The position numbers and the translations under genes are program-made. A stretch of DNA of 20,274 nt from Bacillota bacterium (GTDB taxonomy: Bacteria; Bacillota; Clostridia; Oscillospirales; Ruminococcaceae). The notes beneath the pieces were generated by a model. It had not been told where the DNA came from, ran no database searches, and saw nothing but the letters and a program-made list of their open reading frames with translations. Where the stretch lies: contig JAEYXR010000120.1 of the NCBI GenBank assembly GCA_023431215.1, positions 1 through 20,274 on the forward strand, written 5' to 3'. Positions within the stretch are counted from its first letter, which is position 1; every line of letters starts with the position of its first letter. Positions 6,958 to 14,983 of this stretch are shown here, piece by piece.

Positions 6958-7587
6958 TTATTCTTTCTTCTTTCCGCCCAGTTTGCTCTCGGTGCCCGCA
7001 ATCAGCCGTTTGATGTTGCTGCGGTGCATCCAAGCAACCAAACCGCCCACAACAGCTGCAAACATAGTTGCTACTATGGCATTGGGGCTTTTTTGCAGTA
7101 GTCCTGCCACCAAAGTAAACACGGGGTACAAAACAGCTACCGAAACCGAACCAAGAGAGACATAGCGTGAGAGAGCAATAATAAGTACAAAAGGAATCAC
7201 CAATGCCACAAGCACTAAGGGGTTGAGCATTAAGATAGTTCCTGCAGCTGTGGCAACGCCCTTGCCACCCTTAAAGCGGAAGTAAACAGGAAACAAATGC
7301 CCCAGCACGGCAAAAAGCCCGGCAATCATGCCTCCAAGGGCTGCATCTGCTCCCAGCTGCTGACCAATCAATACCGCCAAAGTTCCTTTTAAAAAGTCAC
7401 CCAGCAGCACCAGTACCGCCGAAAGTTTGCCATAAGTACGCAGCGCGTTGGTAGCCCCGGCGTTGCCGCTGCCGTGGCGACGGATGTCATCGCGGTAGCG
7501 CAGCTTGGAAATAATTACACCAAAGCTTAAACTTCCAAGCAAATACGCCAGCACAGCACACAAAATATAAGAAATGATTTCATTCAT
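6958..7587 (-). CDS. plsY: Glycerol-3-phosphate acyltransferase PlsY
   Basis: The 209-residue integral membrane enzyme transfers the acyl group from acyl-phosphate to glycerol-3-phosphate, giving lysophosphatidic acid, the first step of phospholipid synthesis in Gram-positives. Family motifs are present: GSLSFGVIISK with the following RRHGSGNAGATNALR (glycerophosphate site), GDFLKG, and FRFKGGKGVATAAG (motif 2, phosphate loop). Five to seven hydrophobic segments fit the fold. The start is ATG 7587, with GGAG 8 bases upstream; an in-frame TTG at 7605 precedes the ribosome binding site and is rejected. The C-terminus is basic (KLGGKKKE). It is divergent from the D,D-carboxypeptidase gene, and a good promoter lies in between. 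Confidence 0.95.
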   Translation of the reverse strand: MNEIISYILCAVLAYLLGSLSFGVIISKLRYRDDIRRHGSGNAGATNALRTYGKLSAVLVLLGDFLKGTLAVLIGQQLGADAALGGMIAGLFAVLGHLFPVYFRFKGGKGVATAAGTILMLNPLVLVALVIPFVLIIALSRYVSLGSVSVAVLYPVFTLVAGLLQKSPNAIVATMFAAVVGGLVAWMHRSNIKRLIAGTESKLGGKKKE

Positions 7588-7655
7588 AAATACGGCTCCG
7601 TTCAATTGTTAAAACACCCACACAAAGATTTGCTCTGCAGGCTGATTTCACTATC

Positions 7656-7684
7656 ATTGTAGCAGAGCAATGAATAGGATGCAA
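7656..7684 (-). promoter_or_regulatory. plsY promoter overlapping an inverted repeat
   Basis: On the - strand: TTGCAT (7679-7684), 17 bp, TACAAT (7656-7661). The 9-bp arms TTGCTCTGC (7630-7638) and GCAGAGCAA (7662-7670) flank the -10, one arm in the spacer and one near the start of the transcript. Either an operator or a 5' hairpin is possible. No FapR-type site was recognised. Confidence 0.65.
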
Positions 7685-7759
7685 TAGTTTTAAGGACAGG
7701 GCAGGACTGCATACACTAAAAAAGATGATGTCAAGATAATGCAGAAAAGAGGTCTGCCT

Positions 7760-8929
7760 GTGAGAAAAATTTTTACCCTATTAGCCGCTATGCTGCTGTG
7801 CGCCGCCATGGCACAACCCGCTTTTGCGGGGCAGTGCATGGTACGCGGCGAAAATTACTCTATAGGAGCCAAGGGTGCAGTGGTGATGGAGGCTCAGACC
7901 GGCCGGGTGCTGTTTGCCGAAAATGCTGACCATCACCTTCCCATGGCAAGTACAACAAAAATTATGACCGCCCTTCTGACCCTGGAGCAGCCCGAGCTTG
8001 ACGAGGAGTTTGAGGTAGATTCTAAGGCAATCATCACCGAGGGTTCTTCCATGGGGCTGATGGAGGGGGATATTGCTACCCTTCGTGCTTTAGCAGGAGG
8101 CATGATGATGGCATCCGGCAACGACGGTGCCAATGCCGCCGCTGTGCGCATTGCCGGCAGTATGGAGGATTTTGCCCAGTTGATGAACGAAAGAGCCGCA
8201 CAAATCGGCATGAAGAACACCCACTTTGTCACACCATCAGGGCTGGACGATAAGGAGCATTATTCCACCGCTTATGATATGGCACTGCTGGCCAGAGAGG
8301 CTTTGAAAAACCCTGATTTTGCTCAGATGGCAGCCTCTAAACGCCTGACACTTACCTATGGCAACCCACCCTACAAACGCACCTTGGCCAACCACAACCG
8401 CCTGCTTTCTTCTTACCCCGGTGCAGTGGGAGTTAAAACAGGGTTTACCAAAAAGTCTGGACGGTGCCTGGTATCTGCCGCCACCAAAAACGGTGTTACC
8501 CTGATTATTGTGACCCTGAACTGCGGGAACGACTGGAACACCCATGCCGCATTGTACGACCGCTATTTTGCCATGGTGGAATCGGTAGAAGTCACCCCCG
8601 AAAAGCCCATTATGGTGCCTGTCACCGGCGGAACACTGCCCTACACCCAGGCCAAACAGATATCGCCTGTTACCGCTGTATCTATTGCAGGGGAAAAACC
8701 CCAGGTACATTACACTATTTATGCACCATTTTTTTTGTATGCACCGGTATTAGGTGGTGACATTGTCGGCAAGATAGTATATGATAGAGATGGTATAATT
8801 ATCGGCGAAAGTATGCTGGCTGCAGCAGTTCCCGTACCGGCATTGCCCTCTGAACCGGAGCCGGAACCCGGGCTGTGGCAACGCATTGCCGACTGGTGGA
8901 ATGAGCTTACCGAAAAAGACACCGAGTAG
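7760..8929 (+). CDS. D-alanyl-D-alanine carboxypeptidase (S11 family, DacF/PBP5-like)
   Basis: This penicillin-binding protein trims the terminal D-Ala of peptidoglycan stem peptides outside the membrane. The start is GTG 7760: AAAGAGGT at 7746-7753 is 6 bases ahead and it directly gives a signal peptide (MRKIFTLLAAMLLCAAMAQPAFAG, cleavage after AFA). ATG 7739, in frame and 7 codons earlier, has no good ribosome binding site. The three S11 active-site motifs are present: SxxK in PMASTTKIM, SxN in MMASGNDGAN and KTG in VGVKTGFTKKSGR. The remainder is the beta-rich PBP5 C-terminal domain, and the end (LWQRIADWWNELTE) looks like the amphipathic membrane-anchoring helix. Its 389 residues are typical. 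Close to DacF/DacB of spore-formers, but sequence alone does not say whether it acts in vegetative or sporulating cells. Confidence 0.93.
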   Translation: MRKIFTLLAAMLLCAAMAQPAFAGQCMVRGENYSIGAKGAVVMEAQTGRVLFAENADHHLPMASTTKIMTALLTLEQPELDEEFEVDSKAIITEGSSMGLMEGDIATLRALAGGMMMASGNDGANAAAVRIAGSMEDFAQLMNERAAQIGMKNTHFVTPSGLDDKEHYSTAYDMALLAREALKNPDFAQMAASKRLTLTYGNPPYKRTLANHNRLLSSYPGAVGVKTGFTKKSGRCLVSAATKNGVTLIIVTLNCGNDWNTHAALYDRYFAMVESVEVTPEKPIMVPVTGGTLPYTQAKQISPVTAVSIAGEKPQVHYTIYAPFFLYAPVLGGDIVGKIVYDRDGIIIGESMLAAAVPVPALPSEPEPEPGLWQRIADWWNELTEKDTE

Positions 8930-8937
8930 CCCCGTTT

Positions 8938-9270
8938 AGGAGGATAACCAAGTCAAAAGCAGATACTTTTTGATGAGCTGACACTTATACTTTCCGGCTG
9001 TGGAGGCTAAACGCTGACAACAATGCCGGCCCACGGCATACGGGCACAGTGACGGCTGTGTGCGGAGAAGAGTTTGTTTTTGAGGGCCTAAAAAATGCCG
9101 CCCCACCTATACGCTGTGTGCTAAACCCAGAGAAGAAGTTTACTGAAGGCAGCAAAGTTTCTCTGCGCCTACCGAGGCAGGAGAATACTATTTGTGTATT
9201 GATGCCTGCTGAGGCGACAAGAACCTTTACCAAGGCGTTCAATATTATTTTGCATTTAAATCACTAAGGA
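8938..9270 (+). pseudogene. Possible decayed small gene between carboxypeptidase and pseudouridine synthase genes
   Basis: An excellent ribosome binding site (AGGAGG, 8938-8943) has no start codon at the right distance (it is followed by ATAACCAAGTCA). Reading from 8951 gives SQKQILFDELTLILSGCGG then a stop. From 8977 another frame stays open to the TAA ending at 9267 and reads like protein (for example GEEFVFEGLKNA, NPEKKFTEGSKVSLRLP). One lost start plus a frame change would explain this. I recognise no family, and the stretch could simply be non-coding. A shorter intact frame from ATG 9049 (72 codons) has no ribosome binding site. Confidence 0.3.
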
Positions 9271-9322
9271 AGTAACAGCGGACTTGTAACCGCTTTGTGA
9301 AAGATAAGGAGTAAGAAAAAAT

Positions 9323-10378
9323 ATGGCTAAGCCTATTCGCATTCAAAAAGCCCTGAGCGACGGCGGCATTTTATCCCGCCGCAAAACCGAAGAATACATC
9401 AAAGCCGGGCGCATCACCGTAAACGGACATCGTGCCCAGCCTGGTAATCCGGTTGATATTCAAAAAGACATCATTGCCATCGACGGCAAGAGGGTGTTTA
9501 TTGCCCGCAAAAAAGAAAATGTCTATATTATGCTTAACAAGCCCCGAGGCTATGTCACCACCACCAGCGACGAGCTGGGCCGCCGCTGTGTCAGCGAGCT
9601 GGTGGAGGACGTGGGTGCCCGTGTGTACCCCATCGGGCGTCTGGACAGAGACAGCGAAGGTTTGCTGCTGTTTACCAACGATGGCCAGCTTGCAAACCTG
9701 ATTATGCACCCCAGCCACCATGTTTCCAAAACCTACCGAGTCACTGTACGCCCTGATATTACAGATGAGCAGGCTGTTAAGCTTAGCTCCGGGGTGAATA
9801 TTGGCGAAGACGGCAACGTAGAGATGACCCAGCCTGCCATCATCCATGTGATGGAAAAGCAGCCCGGACGTGTGGTGCTCCAGATGAGCATTACCGAGGG
9901 CAAAAACCGCCAGATTCGCCGTATGTGTGAAGCGGTGGGTCTGGAAGTGGTGCGGCTGAAGCGCATCTCTGTAGGGCCGTTGAAACTTGGTATGGTACAA
10001 CCCGGCAAATGGCGCGAGTTGAAAAAGAGCGAGGTCATTGCCCTGCGCAACGCCGCCAAGCCTGCCTCCCAGCAGGAGGCGGTGCCCCAGGACAAGCCTC
10101 AAAAGCATGTTGGCAGCTTTGGCACCGACGAACGCCGGGGCAACCGCCGCAAGGATCATTTTGTGGGTGGTAAAAACAAAGCCGCATGGGAAAAAGAACT
10201 GTTTGGCGAGGCTTCTGCCAAGGGCGGCAAGCGCCCCCCGGCAGCCAAATCCGGCAGTGGTGCAAAAGCCGGTGGCCCCAAGCCAGGCGGCTCAAAGCCT
10301 TATGCCGGCAAACCCGGTAAGCCCGGTAAACCTGCTGGCTATCAATCTGCAAAAAGAGAGGGAAACAAGAAATGGTAA
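9323..10378 (+). CDS. RsuA/RluB-type rRNA pseudouridine synthase with long basic C-terminal tail
   Basis: The 351-residue enzyme converts a specific rRNA uridine to pseudouridine; the RluB branch acts on the 23S peptidyl-transferase region. Residues about 1-60 form an S4 RNA-binding domain (RIQKALSDGGILSRRKTEEYIKAGRITVNG). The catalytic domain follows, with YPIGRLDRDSEGLLLFTNDG holding the catalytic Asp (GRLD) and EGKNRQIRRMCEAVGL the conserved RQIRRM motif. Residues from about 245 are a non-conserved tail, rich in Lys, Gly and Pro, ending in repeated GKPGKP units; relatives are usually near 240 residues long, so about 100 residues are added. AAGGAG (9306-9311) precedes the ATG. The stop overlaps the next gene's start. 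rRNA target (RluB versus RsuA/RluE) is inferred. Confidence 0.92.
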   Translation: MAKPIRIQKALSDGGILSRRKTEEYIKAGRITVNGHRAQPGNPVDIQKDIIAIDGKRVFIARKKENVYIMLNKPRGYVTTTSDELGRRCVSELVEDVGARVYPIGRLDRDSEGLLLFTNDGQLANLIMHPSHHVSKTYRVTVRPDITDEQAVKLSSGVNIGEDGNVEMTQPAIIHVMEKQPGRVVLQMSITEGKNRQIRRMCEAVGLEVVRLKRISVGPLKLGMVQPGKWRELKKSEVIALRNAAKPASQQEAVPQDKPQKHVGSFGTDERRGNRRKDHFVGGKNKAAWEKELFGEASAKGGKRPPAAKSGSGAKAGGPKPGGSKPYAGKPGKPGKPAGYQSAKREGNKKW

Positions 10379-10716
10379 CCATTTTACCCATGACCCATGG
10401 CATTTTAATAGAGCTTTGCGACCAGCTGGGCCTGACTGCCGACGGCATGGTGTGGGGCTACACCGCTGCCCAGGGCTCCGAGCTTATGGGCTATTGTATC
10501 ATCACCGAAGGTGAGCCCTGCGAGATTCTGGCTCTGCAGGCGGAAGATAAGTATGTGGCAGACGGCCTTGCCCGCCGTGCCCTTCATCCTTTTTTTGAGG
10601 ATGGTGTCAAGGAGTACACCTTTCGTACTCCCCCTGATATTGCTATGCTCCCCGAATACATTATCATTGGCAACGGCAGCCTGGAAAAGCTCTTTACCCC
10701 CCATTGCCAGTCCTAA
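10372..10716 (+). CDS. Hypothetical protein, possibly GNAT-fold related
   Basis: The 114-residue protein has an ATG that lies inside the end of the pseudouridine synthase gene (7-bp overlap) with GAGAGG about 9 bases before it, so it is translationally coupled. It has no signal peptide or membrane segment. The middle part (MGYCIITEGEPCEILALQAEDKYVADGLARRALHPFFEDGV) resembles the beta4-alpha3 core of GNAT acetyltransferases: a strand, then a helix beginning where acetyl-CoA pyrophosphate binds. The usual Q/RxxGxG/A loop is replaced by AEDKYVADGLARRAL. If the resemblance is real, it may be a degenerate or divergent member. Clostridial genomes carry similar short proteins beside RNA pseudouridine synthases as far as I remember, but I cannot verify that here. 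Function unknown. Confidence 0.75.
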   Translation: MVTILPMTHGILIELCDQLGLTADGMVWGYTAAQGSELMGYCIITEGEPCEILALQAEDKYVADGLARRALHPFFEDGVKEYTFRTPPDIAMLPEYIIIGNGSLEKLFTPHCQS

Positions 10717-10780
10717 TAAAACGTTGCTTTATTATAGTACTTAAATTAAAATTGGTAAAATAAAAAAGCAAAAGCTATCT

Positions 10781-10810
10781 TTATCAATCTGGACGAAATA
10801 ATGCTAAAAT
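10781..10810 (+). promoter_or_regulatory. Probable promoter of the MFS transporter gene
   Basis: TTATCA (10781-10786), 18 bp, TAAAAT (10805-10810) in an AT-rich region 62 bp before the ATG. Moderate match only. Confidence 0.4.
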
Positions 10811-10872
10811 AGTTTACTGTTACACAATCTGCCATTTTACAGATACTACTCATGCAATAAGGAGCTGACATC

Positions 10873-12186
10873 ATGAAGTTAAACTACAAACGAACACTTT
10901 TGGTGGGTCTTGCTTTTTTCTCCATTTCTGCCTTTTGGCAGGTGTATGACGGTATCATTCCCTTAATTCTCCGTGAGACCTTTGGTATTAGCGATACCTT
11001 GTCCGGTGTAGTAATGGCGGCGGATAATGTTTTAGCCCTGTTTATGCTACCGCTGTTCGGCATGCTGTCAGACATCACCAAAACTCCCTTGGGACGGCGG
11101 ATGCCTTATATTTTAGGCGGTACTGCGGTTGCTTGTATCACAGCGCTGTTGATTCCCCTTGCCGATACCCTGCGAAACCTGCCGCTGTTTTTAATCTCTC
11201 TGGGAATTACCCTTGTGGCAATGAGCACCTTCCGCTCTCCGGCAGTTGCATTGATGCCCGACGTTACCCCAAAGCCTTTGCGCTCCAAGGGCAATGCGGT
11301 CATCAACCTCATGGGTGCGGTGGGCGGAATTTTAGCTTTGGGTTTGATTGCCTTGCTGGTAAGCAGCAGCCAGCGTCCCAGCTATTTCCCCATCTTTATT
11401 GCAGTGGTGGCGTTAATGGCAGGAAGCGCCTTTGTGCTGTTTAAAAAGGTCAACGAGCCCATGCTGGTGCACGCCATGGAGGAAGAAAGCCTTGCAATTC
11501 CCACAGAGGCTGTACAACCCCAGCAGGATCTCCCCCAGCTTCCTGCCGCGCCGCAGGCCAAAACCCGTATGTCCCCTGAGATGAAGCGTTCCTTTACCTT
11601 TTTGCTTTTATCGGTGTTTTTGTGGTTTATGGGGTACAACGCCGTTACCACTGCTTTTTCCAAGTATGCAAGAGTATACTGGGGGTTGACAGGCGGCAGC
11701 TATGCCTATACTTTGATGGTGGCACAGGCGGCAGCCATTGTATCCTTTTTGCCGGTGGGCTTTGTGGCCAGCAAAATAGGCCGAAAAAAGACCATCCTCT
11801 TCGGTGTTTTACTTCTTGCTTTGGCCTTTGGCTGTGCCATCCTGTTCACCACCTTCTCTGCGGCTGTATTCTTCTTATTTGCTTTGGCTGGGGTGGGCTG
11901 GGCTTCCATCAACGTCAACTCCTACCCCATGGTGGTAGAAATGTGTAAGGAAGCCGATGTGGGCAAATATACCGGCTACTACTACACCTTCTCTATGAGC
12001 GCCCAGATTATCACCCCCATCCTCAGCGGTGCGGTGATGCAATACATTGGCTACAAATATCTGTTCCCCTATGCCACAATGTTTGTGGCACTGGCGTTCT
12101 TTACCATGCTACGGGTGCACCATGGCGATAACCGCCCCGGGCTGCCTCAAAGTGCTTTGGAACTTTATGATGCCGGTGATGACTGA
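10873..12186 (+). CDS. MFS transporter (SLC45/GPH-like sugar or drug permease)
   Basis: The 437-residue permease has about 12 hydrophobic segments split by a hydrophilic central loop (about 195-245, rich in Gln, Pro and Glu). GMLSDITKTPLGRRMPYI after the second helix is the MFS loop 2-3 motif in the form seen in sucrose/SLC45-type carriers, where GRR-P is characteristic. The second half repeats it weakly (VGFVASKIGRKKTILFG). GWASINVNSYPMVVEMC in helix 10 is also like that group. AAGGAG at 10860-10865 precedes the ATG, and a strong terminator follows the stop within 20 bp, so it is a single-gene unit. Substrate is probably a sugar or related solute; no catabolic gene adjoins to narrow it. Confidence 0.87.
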   Translation: MKLNYKRTLLVGLAFFSISAFWQVYDGIIPLILRETFGISDTLSGVVMAADNVLALFMLPLFGMLSDITKTPLGRRMPYILGGTAVACITALLIPLADTLRNLPLFLISLGITLVAMSTFRSPAVALMPDVTPKPLRSKGNAVINLMGAVGGILALGLIALLVSSSQRPSYFPIFIAVVALMAGSAFVLFKKVNEPMLVHAMEEESLAIPTEAVQPQQDLPQLPAAPQAKTRMSPEMKRSFTFLLLSVFLWFMGYNAVTTAFSKYARVYWGLTGGSYAYTLMVAQAAAIVSFLPVGFVASKIGRKKTILFGVLLLALAFGCAILFTTFSAAVFFLFALAGVGWASINVNSYPMVVEMCKEADVGKYTGYYYTFSMSAQIITPILSGAVMQYIGYKYLFPYATMFVALAFFTMLRVHHGDNRPGLPQSALELYDAGDD

Positions 12187-12204
12187 CCGATCCTTAAAAA
12201 CCAT

Positions 12205-12236
12205 AAAAAGTCTCCGGATAAAACCGGGGATTTTTT
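12205..12236 (+). terminator. Intrinsic terminator of the MFS gene
   Basis: Stem 12205-12217/12224-12236 has 13 pairs including two G-U, an ATAAAA loop, and ends in a T6 run. It starts 18 bp after the stop codon. Confidence 0.9.
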
Positions 12237-12279
12237 ACTTGTTAAGCCCAATTAAAATTCTTTATGCCATGCTACTGTA

Positions 12280-12329
12280 AAAAACCAATGGAGCATCTAA
12301 TTTTTAAATTAGATGCTCCATTGGTTTTT
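12280..12329. terminator. Perfect 24-bp palindrome between convergent genes (bidirectional terminator)
   Basis: Arms 12280-12303 and 12306-12329 are exact reverse complements with only TT between them. A5 and T5 ends give a usable U-tract on either strand. It lies 23 bp from the stop of the - strand hydrolase (12353) and about 45 bp beyond the MFS terminator, so it ends the TRAP operon and backs up the MFS terminator. Confidence 0.9.
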
Positions 12330-12352
12330 ATGTTTTAGAAGGAGTAAAAAAG

Positions 12353-13138
12353 TTAGTCTTGCGGGGGGTAAACTGCATGATCATAAACACGCATATCATG
12401 TCCAGGTAAAACATAGTCTGCCAAAGACTCTATCTTTTCATAACTTGAGTAACAATCGCTCAAATTAACATGAATAGCCGGCATAATATGTTTTCCAGGC
12501 AAAGTGCTGTGACAATAATCATCCTTGCCTTCCCAGTTTTCGTAGGTACCGATTGCATCTCCTGCAATAAAATATTTTCCTGCGGTGGTATTTACCAGTA
12601 CACCTTGAGAACCGGGGGTATGACTGGGAATTAGCACAAGGTCGATTCCATCACACAAGTTCATATCCCCTTCTACAGGAACAAGGGAATCAAACGCTTT
12701 TTTGTAGCTGGGAATCATGCCAATTTCTTCGCATTCATAATACTGATATTGAGGTGGAATGGCGTTGGCTGCAAACTCCAGCTCTTTTTTCTGTACATAA
12801 ATCTTTTTATCCTTAAAGAGGTGGTTGTTAAAGCAATGATCCCAATGCAGATGAGTATTTATGACAAAATCAATATCATCTACAGTTAGCCCTTCCCGTG
12901 CCAGTGCATTTACAGGGTGCATTTCTTCCGTTTGGTGAATGGGATGATGATATTTGATACACCACTCCTGATCGCCCAATCCGGTGTCTACAATAATATT
13001 CTTACCATCGCCCTGTACTAGCCACATGGTAATGGGGTTACGGAGTTTAATGCCATAGCCGTCAAAATACGTTAATGTAGATTTTTCATGGGTTAAAAAT
13101 TCACCCATTTTTAAAGGTTTAATTGTATAAGTTGTCAT
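12353..13138 (-). CDS. Metallo-beta-lactamase-fold hydrolase, N-acyl-homoserine-lactonase-like
   Basis: The 261-residue, soluble, two-zinc hydrolase belongs to the branch that includes AHL lactonases. The zinc motif is HLHWDH (H96, H98, D100, H101). Later ligands are in IPSHTPGSQGV, in FIAGDAIG (bridging Asp) and in VLPGHD near the C-terminus. The N-terminus has IIVDTGLGD, a family feature. The start is ATG 13138: AGGAG lies 9 bases before it; the TTG at 13144 is too close to it. It is 15 bp after dctM, so it is the last gene of the TRAP operon. In this context hydrolysis of a lactone or ester form of the transported acid is more plausible than quorum quenching, though either could be right. 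Substrate not shown by sequence. Confidence 0.88.
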   Translation of the reverse strand: MTTYTIKPLKMGEFLTHEKSTLTYFDGYGIKLRNPITMWLVQGDGKNIIVDTGLGDQEWCIKYHHPIHQTEEMHPVNALAREGLTVDDIDFVINTHLHWDHCFNNHLFKDKKIYVQKKELEFAANAIPPQYQYYECEEIGMIPSYKKAFDSLVPVEGDMNLCDGIDLVLIPSHTPGSQGVLVNTTAGKYFIAGDAIGTYENWEGKDDYCHSTLPGKHIMPAIHVNLSDCYSSYEKIESLADYVLPGHDMRVYDHAVYPPQD

Positions 13139-13153
13139 TTGCAAAAGCTCCTT

Positions 13154-14446
13154 TTATCCGTTCAGAAGATTAGGCAAGAACAAAATAATATCCTCAAAGA
13201 ATACACAGGCAACAACTGCCACCAAACCTGCCAACACATATCCAATTACCTCTTTTGAGATAGCGCTGAGTTTTATGTTTGCAATATTACAAGCTGGATA
13301 CAGGTTTACTGCCACCGGAGGAGTTGTAAAGCCAATTGCAATAGCCATAGACATGATAACACCAAATGCTAAACTGCTGAAACCAAGGCTGTTAACAACG
13401 GGCAGGAATAATGGCACAAAAATATATGTAATAGAAATACCATCAATAAAAAACCCTGCAATAAGCATAATGAATACCATGGTAAGCATGATGATGTAGC
13501 GATTGTCTGAAATACCCATAAGCGCGTTGCTTACAATGGTCGCAATGCCCTGACTTTGCACCAGCCATGTTAAAACACTGGCGTTTGCCATAATGATCAT
13601 GATGGATGCAGAAGAGTTAGCTGCATTTGCCATAATGCCCCAGATGGTTTTTAAGTCAAAGTCCTTATAAATAAAGACTCCTACAAACAAGCTGTAAAAT
13701 ACAGCAATAAGTGCCGCCTCGGTAGGAGTAACTATGCCTCCATAAATACCGCCCAAAATGATAACCGGAGAAAGAAGCCCCCAGGACGCATCTTTAAATG
13801 CTGCCCAGATTTCTTTGCGGCTTCCAAAATGGGATCCACGATATCCCCGCTTTACGGAGACAATAAAGGCATACCCCAGAAATGTGACACCCATAAGCAG
13901 CCCGGGAATTACACCGCCCATAAACAGATTGCTGATGGAGTCTCCCGCGCTTACACCATAGGCAACCAATGTAATGCTTGGAGGAATGACCACCGAGATT
14001 GCTGCACTTGCTGCAATGGTTGCAGCAGCAAATCCGGGCTTATAACCAGCTTCAATCATACCAGGTATTAAAATAGAGCCAAGGGCTACTACAGTAGCAG
14101 GTCCTGAGCCAGAAAGTGCGCCCCAAAAAGTAGTGACTATAATAGAAACTAATGCCATGCCTCCAGGAATGGGACCAACCATTAAGTTGGCTAGTTTTAC
14201 AATGCGTTTTGAAATTCCTGATTTGTCCATAATAACACCGGCCAGGATAAAAAACGGAACAGCAAGCATTGTATATTTAGCCATGCCAGAGAACATCATG
14301 TTGGCATACATAGAAATCATAGAGCCCTGATTGAACAAAATCATGGTTATGATAGTGGATAAACCAAGAGATACCGAGATTGGTGCACTAAGAGCCACAA
14401 GGATAAAAAAGATAATTAAGAGGGTAATTCCAATTTCTATTGCCAT
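13154..14446 (-). CDS. dctM: TRAP transporter large permease (DctM)
   Basis: The 430-residue membrane subunit is the transport-competent part of a TRAP system (sodium-driven uptake of organic acids using a periplasmic-type binding protein). It has about 12 hydrophobic segments and the family patterns AVPFFILAGVIMDKSGIS, PGGMALVSIIVTTFWGALSGSGPATVVALGSILIP and IPPSITLVAYGVSAGDSI, with FTTPPVAVNLYPACNIA near the end. Length is typical. The start abuts the dctQ stop with no gap, and its ribosome binding site (AGGAGG) is inside the end of dctQ, so translation is probably coupled. It follows dctQ and dctP in the usual P-Q-M order. Confidence 0.96.
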   Translation of the reverse strand: MAIEIGITLLIIFFILVALSAPISVSLGLSTIITMILFNQGSMISMYANMMFSGMAKYTMLAVPFFILAGVIMDKSGISKRIVKLANLMVGPIPGGMALVSIIVTTFWGALSGSGPATVVALGSILIPGMIEAGYKPGFAAATIAASAAISVVIPPSITLVAYGVSAGDSISNLFMGGVIPGLLMGVTFLGYAFIVSVKRGYRGSHFGSRKEIWAAFKDASWGLLSPVIILGGIYGGIVTPTEAALIAVFYSLFVGVFIYKDFDLKTIWGIMANAANSSASIMIIMANASVLTWLVQSQGIATIVSNALMGISDNRYIIMLTMVFIMLIAGFFIDGISITYIFVPLFLPVVNSLGFSSLAFGVIMSMAIAIGFTTPPVAVNLYPACNIANIKLSAISKEVIGYVLAGLVAVVACVFFEDIILFLPNLLNG

Positions 14447-14935
14447 TTACAGCACCTCCTTTACTTGCTTGATGGTGCAGGCAATGGTTCTTACAATAAA
14501 GAAAATGGAACCAATACAAAGGCTGCTGCTGAACCACCATGTGGGAAGATGCATAACAGGGGTTTGATAGCCATATTGAATTTGAGAAATTACCATTTGT
14601 GCACCTTGAAATGCCAACAGACCAAACAATGCACAAATGCTTGCAGTTGAGGCTATATAAAATATCAGCTTATATTTTCCCGGCACCGCATCTACAATGA
14701 GGGTAAGCCCCATGTGTAACCCTCTTTGGGCACCTGCCGCTGCACCAAACATCGTTGCAACAACAAAGAGATAGACGATAAGTTCTTCAGTAAACGCCAA
14801 AGAAAGGTCAGCTAAAATACGGCTTATAATGTTAACTCCGCCTAACAAAGTCATGATACAAAAAATAGCCGCAGAAATGTGCTCTTCGATTAACAAGCCT
14901 CCACCCTTTTTAGAGACCTTGTTTTTCTTTTCCAT
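14447..14935 (-). CDS. dctQ: TRAP transporter small permease (DctQ)
   Basis: The 162-residue small membrane subunit pairs with DctM. Four hydrophobic segments are visible after a basic cytoplasmic N-terminus (MEKKNKVSKKGG). The first is AAIFCIMTLLGGVNIISRIL. FTEELIVYLFVVATMFGAAAGAQRGLHMGLTLIVDAVP is the recognisable core of the family (E-E near helix 2, then the RGLHMG loop). The last helix is SLCIGSIFFIVRTIACTI. Size and topology are normal. AAGGAG (- strand, near 14943-14948) precedes the ATG. It lies 48 bp after dctP and has no gap to dctM. Confidence 0.93.
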   Translation of the reverse strand: MEKKNKVSKKGGGLLIEEHISAAIFCIMTLLGGVNIISRILADLSLAFTEELIVYLFVVATMFGAAAGAQRGLHMGLTLIVDAVPGKYKLIFYIASTASICALFGLLAFQGAQMVISQIQYGYQTPVMHLPTWWFSSSLCIGSIFFIVRTIACTIKQVKEVL

Positions 14936-14983
14936 AAAAATAACTCCTTTAAATAGGTGCTGGGGGTTGTGATATGTAGCCTA

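Noticed and set aside
9276..9294. AGCGG-ACTTGTAA-CCGCT looks like a tRNA anticodon arm (TGT)
   Set aside because: No acceptor stem, D-arm, T-loop (GGTTCGAATC-type) or CCA end lies around it; it is a chance 5-bp hairpin.
9371..10159. 262-codon - strand open frame opposite the pseudouridine synthase
   Set aside because: It is an antisense shadow in a GC-rich gene; the sequence is His/Gly/Leu-rich with no family resemblance.
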